This document shows positions 57,480 through 64,000 of a stretch of DNA of 64,000 nucleotides, piece after piece (position 1 is the first letter of the stretch; every line of letters starts with the position of its first letter). This DNA comes from Lactuca virosa (lineage: Eukaryota > Streptophyta > Magnoliopsida > Asterales > Asteraceae): contig CAKMRJ010001112.1 of assembly GCA_928212115.1 (NCBI GenBank), positions 408,056,299 to 408,120,298 of the forward strand, read 5' to 3'. The notes beneath the pieces were generated by a model, which was not told the DNA's origin, searched no databases, and worked only from the letters and a program-made list of their open reading frames with translations. The position numbers and the translations under genes are program-made.

Positions 57480-57590
57480 GTATGGCATAACTAATGTTTG
57501 GACAAACATAGTGTGCATATTTGGTGTATGGCATGACTATTGTTTGGATAAACATAGTGTGCATGCTTGGAGCATGGCATGACAATTATT
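57480..57590. repeat. Short tandem repeat, about 55-60 bp unit
   Basis: Three successive variants of GTGCATANTTGGTGTATGGC, each followed by ATGACTANTGTTTGGA and CAAACATAGT. Confidence 0.75.
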
Positions 57591-58477
57591 TTGATTCAAG
57601 TATAAAGTTGATAATTTGAAACAGTATGCAATAAATAATGTGTAATCAATATGGTGATAAATAAAAGGTGTTCTACTTATATTCATAAGTTCTAAGACCA
57701 TATTGGATTCGATTATTCTTGTGTTTCACTTTGCATGTTTTGACTTCCAGAATAACTAGGTCGTTCTTCCTGAATGATTAAGTTATTCAAACCATCCACA
57801 GTCGATAATACGTTGGAAGTAGGTATCAAGGCAAGACTGTCATGAAGCTGGTTTGTAGATGCCCAAGGTATTGGACATAGCAAGAGTTGCTACAGCATTC
57901 ATGAGTGCTCATAAGTTCTGAGTATTGGATTAAACCCACGCTCATTTGACTCACTTCATGGATTTTATCACGAGTGATCATGAGACGATAATATCTTATA
58001 TTCTTCAAACCTAGAGATATGAATTGTTGCCTATGAGTTGGTTATACATTGATTGTACGAAAACGCATTGGTAACTCGATGTTATAAAACGTGCCTTTGT
58101 GTATGATTCAACAAGTAGTAGAACAAGCATATGAGTCGAATTTTATCCATTCCTTTTACCCTTAAAGGGATAAAAGCGATATCTGTGGGCCCCTCGATGA
58201 TTTAGTGATGACACCCCGAAGTGCTTGGCCAAGCCTGGACTGATGTGATTTGTTCAATTAGTCAGTCGTCATAAATCGGAAATCGGGAAACATCAAATGG
58301 ACAGAGAGAATGATTATAATCCATGTCTCAGTCCATATGATATCTAGAATGGAGAAATATATGATCCCTTATATAATGGACGCGTCATTGATTTGTTCAG
58401 AGTTCGAACGCGGCTTTTAAGAGCTACGATTGCTAGTCGGGTTTTGGAGTCATACGCAATAATAGTTTTAGACTTAT

Positions 58478-58490
58478 CCAAGTGGGAGAC
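58478..58490 (+). other. Polypurine tract of copia 4
   Basis: CCAAGTGGGAGAC, identical to that of copia 3, directly before the 3' LTR. Confidence 0.93.
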
Positions 58491-59247
58491 TGTTACTATA
58501 ATTGGTATGTACTTGACCCGATTTGGCATGGTCCATTTGGGTTGCATGGCATCGGAACAATTGGGATAGACTTTTGTGAGAAAATGATATTTATGATTTA
58601 TTAATATATTATAAGTTCTAATATATTAATATGAAATCATATTATTTAATTAGTATTGATCAAGAATTAATTTGGAATTAATTTTGTGATCAAAAGGAGA
58701 CTAATTAAATATATGGGGATTGATTGTGTAAATCATTCATTCTTATATATGTAGGCTTATGATCCATAGTTCTTCATGTTGGGCTAAACCCATGGAGTAA
58801 CCCATGGATACTCCATGGAGGTTTTAAACCATGGAGCATGAAGAATATGGAAAGACATGAGTTACATGGTGTAACCCTACTAGCCACAATATATAAGGAC
58901 CCCATGGCTCAAGAAATCGGTACTAAGGTGTGTACACATGAGGGCTAGCCCATTTGAGCATAAGAACTTCTCACTCAAGTTATTCCAAGTTGTTGGTAGT
59001 GTTGTGTGAACCATTTGAGGTGTCACACTTGAGGCACTAGGCTCTTAAGCTCCATGGAATCAAGCTACAACATCAAAAGGTATGTCATTCTACTAGATTC
59101 TTGTAGTATAGTTGCTTCATATTATGCTAGTTAGGATGAAACCTTGGAATATTGAATATTTGCATGTATAATAGAGAAAAACATAGATCCAAGGTTTATA
59201 GGGTTGCATGTACACCATAGGGGTGTTAGAATGCTCAAAACCCTTTA
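58491..59247 (+). repeat. 3' LTR of copia 4 (757 bp)
   Basis: Starts TGTTACTATAATTGG: compared with the 5' LTR about 20 bases after TGTT are missing. It continues with the CCATGG inverted repeat and the part lost from the 5' side, ending GGTGTTAGAATGCTCAAAAC then CCTTTA. The end resembles the end of the copia 3 LTR. Confidence 0.88.
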
Positions 59248-59389
59248 GTTATAGCCTTGGAGGGCCTTGCATGCACGTAAAGTTTGCAACTTTACGTGGT
59301 ATCTGCACTAGGGGAGGTTGGATCTGAAGTTTGGGACCTTAGATCCCACTAATAAGGGCTGAACATGAAAGGGACTGAAGGAACTCGTC

Positions 59390-59595
59390 GAGTCCCTTAG
59401 TTGACTCGACGAGTCGGGGTAGGGATTGCTCATTTCTAAGATTATGAAGGAGTGCAATGAAGGACTAGGGTTTTGGTCTGAACAGACTTTAGTTTTCTAC
59501 ACATTTGATGAACTCGACGAGTCACTAGGGTGACTCGGCGAGTTGATGCGGGATTCTGTGGAGTGGACTCGGAAGTAACTCGACGAGTTACAAAG
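59390..59595. repeat. CTCG(A/T/G)CGAG word cluster, right part, in gypsy B LTR
   Basis: AACTCGTCGAGTCC (59391), GACTCGACGAGTC (59403), AACTCGACGAGTCA (59511), GACTCGGCGAGTT (59532) and AACTCGACGAGTTA (59578), five copies in 200 bases. Confidence 0.92.
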
Positions 59596-61144
59596 GTAAG
59601 CATGGACTGTTGACCTTGAATTTGACCAGGGTTGACCTTGAGGGTATTTATGGTATTTCGGGATCGTGACAAGTTAATCACATGTTGGTTATAGGCAGTT
59701 GAGGAGGAGCAGTGCATGGGATATATCTGATCGTGACAAGTTAATCACACGAGAGGTGAGTCTTCTCGCCATACCAATGGGTCTACGACACCAAGGCCGA
59801 CCCATTTTATGATATGTGGTACACTAGCTGTAGTAGAGATACATGGTGTGATAGTTAGCTATATGCTAAGTGGTATGCTAGTGATTATATGATATTTTCA
59901 TGGAAGACCCCGGGAGGAGCCCGTGGCAGTTGGATATAAGACCATGTGGGGGAGCCCATGGCACATTGGAGTAAGACCCTGGAGGAATTCCATGTCATCC
60001 TTATATGTTTATGTATGAGTTATGTAGTATGATATATACTTTTGTGATATATGATATGCTAGTTGATTATTATGCTATTGCATGGAAGACCCCGGGGGGA
60101 GCCCGTGGCAGTTGGATATAAGACCATGTGGGGGAGTCTGTGGCATTCCTAGGTAGAGACCATGGAGGGAGACCATGTGTCACAACTCCAAATTTTTAGA
60201 CCTAGCAAAGCGTAAACCCTAACCTAATACAAGTGAATTTACATTGCATTCCTTGTTGCATTGTATCCTCTATAGCCTTAAGGACTTGTTTATAAGCTTT
60301 GATTGAAAACTAAATTGGTTTAGGGTTGTATAATTCAAGTATTAACAAAAGGTTAAGGGTTAAAACAGTAAATATTCACCATTGAATGGTGAATTCGGTC
60401 AAGGAATCAAAAACAAATGAGAAATCGATTTTAGGAATCAAAATATCAACTTGATTTCGGTTCTTACACTTCTAGGACATTAAGAATTCGATTTCTACTC
60501 AAAGAATAATGGAGAATTAGGTTTCAAGGTGTTCTAGGTGCTTTATGACCGATTTCCTTTTCATTGTGGCCGCAAACCCCTTAAATATTTCATATCTTAT
60601 CCTAATTCAGAATACCAATGAGATATGATTCACTTACCAATACATTCGCCTCATAATTTTCCTTACTATTTAAGATACATATTGAGATCATACTTCATTT
60701 TCACAATCCAGTAACAAAAACCTTTATCAAATTCTCTCAAGTATCATCCTTCATTTCCATCTTCAAAGCAGTTAACCTTCAAACTTTCAAACTTCATTTG
60801 AACATTCAAAACAATACCCAAGAATCTCTTCACAATAAGTAAGTATTATACATATTAGTTTAGTGTTTTTGAGATACTTATATTTCAAAGATCATATTAT
60901 TCACACGCTATTGTGTGTTTAAAATAATTAGGACCACGACATCTTTCCCATAATCTAGCCCCGAAGGTCACCGTTTCTATTCCGTATTCAAAACCGTTAC
61001 CACACATAAGGTTTTTAGGGGGGGGGGGGAATACAAGTAAAACACAAGAAATTTTGTGTTTAAAAATATAATTTACTTATTATGTTTTCTTATCGTTAAT
61101 ATGTATTTAAACGTGAAACTTGTTAAAATTATGGAAATAAACTT

Positions 61145-61169
61145 ATAAACTATAATAGGTATAGTTTAT
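61145..61169. repeat. AT hairpin ATAAACTATA / TATAGTTTAT
   Basis: Perfect 10-bp arms around ATAGG. Conserved in LTR C at 37925-37949. A second, one-base-changed copy lies near 61211. Confidence 0.88.
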
Positions 61170-61420
61170 GGATCATATGAACTATTTTACAAAGTCCAGG
61201 TTAAAACATGGAAATAAACTTATAAACTATAATAAGTATAGTTTACGGAACAAAGGAATCTTTTTACAAAATTACTTGTTATTTATAAAAAGGTTTTCGC
61301 ATTATTACTTGTAAATTCGTTGAAGCTAATTGTCAGACACCTCTTCGTGTACTTACCTAAGTACCAATGGAAGTCTAGCCTTATGAACCAGAGTCTCCTG
61401 GAGGGAGAACGTGAGTTTGC

Positions 61421-61434
61421 GTATAGATCTATAC
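61421..61434. repeat. 14-bp palindrome GTATAGATCTATAC in the solo LTR
   Basis: Same palindrome as in the gypsy A LTR and LTR C, in the same local context (between a CTCCTGGAGGGAG block and GACTGACAATCCCGCACC). Confidence 0.92.
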
Positions 61435-61669
61435 GGGACTGACAATCCCGCACCCTGACTATTAGCTACAGTCGTTCTGGGTGACAAACGTCATTTTTCT
61501 TATTGACAAACGATTCATGTCATATCAGGTTATCCGTCATATTAGTATGGTTATAAGAACTCACAAGGAGAAAATAACGATATATTTACGTAGTACTATA
61601 CTTTTTCTTAAACAATCTCAAGGGATATTAACTATGTGATTACTCAGTATATGCAAAAGGGTTAGATAA

Positions 61670-62645
61670 AATTGAAGTCCGATAGACAGTGGAATGTGTG
61701 ATTTCCGCCTTACTTCCCGTTCCTTGTTTGGTTGTGGACTTAGGGCAGATTCACACATTCAACTGTCCGTTCGATCTCGGTTATATACAACTCGTATGTA
61801 TTAAGTGATCATAGGAGGGTAGTATCGTCACATCGAGTTTTTAAGGCAAACACATCTTCAGCTAGTTTTTCTCATAAATAAAACTACGTATCATTAAACT
61901 AAATATGATAATTATACTTGTGCTTTTCGGTCTTAGAACGATTAAAACTACAAATCAGTTTTATAGAAAATATAGGATTTTCTATGATAAACATTGTTAT
62001 TTTAAAGGTAAACAGTTTTCGATTTAACTTTCTGAAAACAATAACAATTATTATTGAAAACAATGTTTTACAATAGAGTAAGTGCAACTAGGAACATATT
62101 TACAAAAGGTTCAACACTTATTTACAAACTAGTATAACATAAAGGACCTTTAATGGTTAATTCTATAATTCCTTAGTTTATACATCAGAGTTATATATAA
62201 ATAATATCCGATAGGCAGTGGAATGTGTGACTTCCGCCTTACTTCCTGTTCCTTGTTTGGTTGTGGGCTTAGGGCAGATTCACACATTCAACTGTCCGTT
62301 CGATATTAGGTTATATATAGCTAGTATAAACTAAGTGATTATAGAAGGGACTATTGTGGTTACCATTTTACCAAGAAAATATAGAATTTTCTGAAGGAAA
62401 CACATTCATTATATCTAAAAAAATCGTTAATGTTAATTCTGTGATTACTTGGTGAATAGACTAGAGTTATATGTAATGAAGATCCGGCAGACAGTGGAAT
62501 ATGTGACTTCCACCTTACTTCCTGTTCCTTGTTTGGTTGTGGGCTTAGGGCAGATTCACCCATTCAACTGTCTATTCGATCTGTATTATATATAATTTGT
62601 ATCCACTAAATGATCATGGAAGGAACGAGTACTGTCATATTACTC
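61670..62645. repeat. Threefold amplified block of about 150 bp in the solo LTR
   Basis: Copies start near 61676, 62207 and 62480. Each holds GACAGTGGAAT-GTGAC, CCTTACTTCC-GTTCCTTG, TTTGGTTGTGGGCTTAGGGC and CATTCAACTGTCCGTTCGAT in order. LTR C has a single, shorter copy at about 37670-37740. Confidence 0.88.
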
Positions 62646-63400
62646 ATTAAGAAAATATAGGATTTTCTGGAGGAACGGGCGAACTTTTCTAAAGAACAAA
62701 TTGTATACTTTTATAACAAAAATACTTATGAACTCACCAACTTTAATGTTGACACTCTTTCAAACCACTTGTATTCTCAGGAACGTTAGTAGACAGGTAC
62801 CCTCTCAGGTGTTGTGAAGATGGAGCTTTACGTCTTATCTTTTGTTATAGCTTTAATGTAAATTATGAAATGTTTTGAACACAATGTAAACTTTATATTA
62901 ATAATACAATGGTTTTTGTTACTTTGATTACTATTGTACAATTGTTGTGATACTATACATGACGTCCTCCGCCCCGAATGTTTCCGCCGTTCCGGTTTGG
63001 GGGTGTGACACTGTGGCATGTACGTATAAGACCTTGGGAGGAGCCCACGACATCCTTATATGTTAGTATGCAAGGCTTATGATATATATGTAGCTTTTAT
63101 AGCTACTACGGTATGTGTTATGTGGATTGTGTGTGGGGTATGCTCTGGGGGACTCACTAAGCATTAGCTTACAGTTTGTGGATTTGTTTCAGGTACATCT
63201 GAGAACAAGGGCAAGGGAAAGGCTTGATGGCGCGACGTGCACTCTCTCTCGGGCATTTCTATGGGACACTCTGATGATTGGAAATAATATTGTTATGGAT
63301 ATGAAATTGAAAACAATTGTATTGAGATTTTATGGTTTATAGACAAGTGCTTTGGCTATTTAAAAATGAAAAATTTCTTTTGAAAAATTGGGTTGTTACA

Positions 63401-64000
63401 AATAAATTAGTATGTTGTCGATGAATACTATCACAAATTTATCCAAGTAAGGACGGCACACACGGTTCATTAAATCCATGAACACTACTGGCGTATTAGT
63501 CAAATCAAAGGGCATCACTACAAACTCGTAGTGACCGTAGCGAGTTATGAATGCCATCTTTGGAATATCTTCCTCCTGAATCTGCGGCTGATGGTACCCC
63601 GACCTTAGATCAATCTTTGAGAAGTAGCTCGATCCTTGCAGCTGATCAAATAAGTCGTCGATTCGAGGTAGGGTATAACGGTTCTTGCTAGTGAGCTTGT
63701 TCAGTTATCGGTAGTCTATGCACATGCAGAAAGATCCGTCGTTCTTTTTCACAAACAAGACCGACGCTCCCCAAGGTGAGAAGCTCATCCTGATGAATCC
63801 TTTGCCCAACCGTTCGTTCAGTTGACTGGATAGTTCCTGCATTTCGGCCGGTGCTAAGCGGTGTGGGGATTTGGTTATGGGTGTGGCTCCACGAATTAAG
63901 TTGATTATGAATTCGATTTGGCGTACAGGTGGGATTCTCGGAAGGTCTTATGGGAATACATCGGGAAAGTTGCAGACCTCGGGAATATCCTTGATGTCTT
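63401..64000 (-). pseudogene. Gypsy A reverse transcriptase, broken and with a changed active site
   Basis: The minus-strand translation runs from PRIPPVRQIEFIINLIRGA (right edge) through HRLAPAEMQELSSQLNE, SPWGASVLFVKKNDGSF, RIDDLFDQLQGSSYFSKIDL and YGHYEFVVMPFDLTNTP. It reaches the active site block, which reads VIVFIDNILIY instead of the usual FIDD: the second catalytic Asp is Asn (63414-63416). Stops lie at 63948-63950 and 63705-63707. It is cut right after the active site by the gypsy B LTR end at 63400. Confidence 0.92.

Larger units (their letters stand above)
54651..58477 (+). other. Copia 4 body without recognisable pol
   Basis: I find no protease, integrase, RT or RNase H motif in any frame over about 3.8 kb. 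It contains a third GGTTAACC hairpin (56169-56206), repeats of ATTACGACATCCCTTTTCAT-type blocks (56250, 56727) that also occur in the leader at 53780, and tandem-like ACATAGTGTGCATNNTTGG units at 57480-57590. Several long blocks look like rearranged leader. Confidence 0.65.
52578..59247 (+). mobile_element. Copia 4: non-autonomous copia element in the gypsy B LTR
   Basis: A 5' LTR fragment (52578-53040), leader with GGTTAACC hairpins, decayed gag, more than 3.5 kb without recognisable pol, polypurine tract and 3' LTR, framed by a perfect GTTAT duplication. Leader and LTR are related to copia 3, so it could have been mobilised by a copia-3-like helper. The final bases of the 3' LTR are TTTA rather than CA, possibly by mutation. 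Confidence 0.85.
60178..63010 (+). mobile_element. Solo LTR of the gypsy A family (2833 bp) in the gypsy B LTR
   Basis: Starts TGTCACAACTCC and ends GGTTTGGGGGTGTGACA, the ends of the gypsy A LTR in opposite orientation. No internal region. Flanks CCATG (60173-60177) and CTGTG (63011-63015) agree in only 3 of 5 bases, so the duplication is decayed or doubtful. It holds the poly-G site (61019-61029), the 14-bp palindrome (61421-61434), the hairpin (61145-61169) and a threefold-amplified block. Confidence 0.85.
38965..63400 (+). mobile_element. Gypsy B: chromodomain Ty3/gypsy element with three nested insertions
   Basis: Internal region in two parts (38965-39700 and 47838-51935) around copia 3, then polypurine tract and a 3' LTR (51936-63400) broken by copia 4 and a solo LTR. 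Domain order gag, zinc knuckles, protease, RT, RNase H, integrase, chromodomain is that of chromoviruses of the Tekay/Del type. The bases after the LTR, AATAA (63401-63405), are the expected right-hand duplication. The left-hand copy is lost with the 5' LTR. Confidence 0.88.
51936..63400 (+). repeat. 3' LTR of gypsy B (about 1.95 kb when insertions are removed)
   Basis: Starts TGTAACACCTGTTCC after the polypurine tract and ends GGGTTGTTACA at 63400. Own sequence is 51936-52577, 59253-60177 and 63016-63400; the rest is copia 4 and a solo LTR. CTCGACGAG-type words cluster in it. Near 59880-60180 a degenerate tandem block around GACCCCGGGAGGAGCCCGTG (a variant also near 60090) is seen. Confidence 0.88.
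23707..64000 (-). mobile_element. Gypsy A: chromodomain Ty3/gypsy element that contains the whole nest; extends past the window
   Basis: Two separated minus-strand parts are visible. The first is the 3' LTR plus polypurine tract plus chromodomain and integrase end (23707-26781). The second is RT (63401-64000). The element reads from beyond the right edge leftwards. RT C-terminus, RNase H and most of integrase are absent, so a deletion accompanied or followed by the insertions between 26782 and 63400. That the two parts belong to one copy is an inference from strand, order and family. Confidence 0.65.

Noticed and set aside
52573..59252. Copia 4 read as two independent solo LTRs
   Set aside because: A polypurine tract directly before the right LTR, shared leader sequence after the left LTR and one GTTAT duplication around the whole show a single element.

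Overview
The window looks like heterochromatic DNA from a flowering plant, most likely Asteraceae and possibly lettuce or a relative. That assignment is an inference from the style of the elements (Sirevirus-like copia elements, chromodomain gypsy elements, clusters of the word ACTCGTCGAGT). I find no intact host gene, no tRNA or rRNA gene and no CRISPR array. Nearly everything recognisable is an LTR retrotransposon or a fragment of one, and every coding region is broken by stops, frameshifts or lost catalytic residues.

Left part (1-9.4 kb). A minus-strand copia element (copia 1: gag, protease, integrase, RT, RNase H, 5' LTR at 7716-8009) sits inside the RNase H gene of a plus-strand copia (copia 6). 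The rest of copia 6 starts in frame at 8011 and runs through its polypurine tract into a 3' LTR, which itself carries a small hAT-like MITE.

Middle left (9.4-23.7 kb). AT-rich, mostly non-coding DNA with a decayed copia gag fragment. It contains two related minus-sense solo LTRs, each framed by a perfect 5-bp target-site duplication (13587-15759, CTCTG; 18753-20751, GAAAA). At the end is the LTR-like region, leader and gag start of copia 5.

Right part (23.7-64 kb). One nest built on gypsy A (minus strand). Its 3' LTR is 23707-26010, its integrase/chromodomain end is 26068-26781, and its RT reappears at 63401-64000. Copia 2 (26782-36763, Sirevirus-like, with a long env-like reading region after pol) entered the integrase. 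A truncated gypsy-A-type LTR (36764-38964) entered copia 2. Gypsy B (plus strand) entered the RT; its 5' LTR is missing. Copia 3 (39701-47837, duplication GGTTT) sits in gypsy B gag. Copia 4 (52578-59247, duplication GTTAT, non-autonomous) and a solo LTR (60178-63010) sit in gypsy B's 3' LTR. A large deletion at the 38964/38965 junction best explains the missing parts.

The most interesting signals lie in control sequence rather than genes. First, a hairpin in the leaders of copia 3 and 4 occurs five times; its apical sequence contains the palindrome GGTTAACC, and its outer stem changes sequence while staying complementary. Second, clusters of short CG-containing palindromic words occur near the transcription start or leader of unrelated elements, and two nested guests share their host's word. 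Third, a 14-bp palindrome is conserved in all three gypsy-A-type LTRs. Fourth, U3 of the solo LTRs is built from degenerate units of about 160-170 bp.
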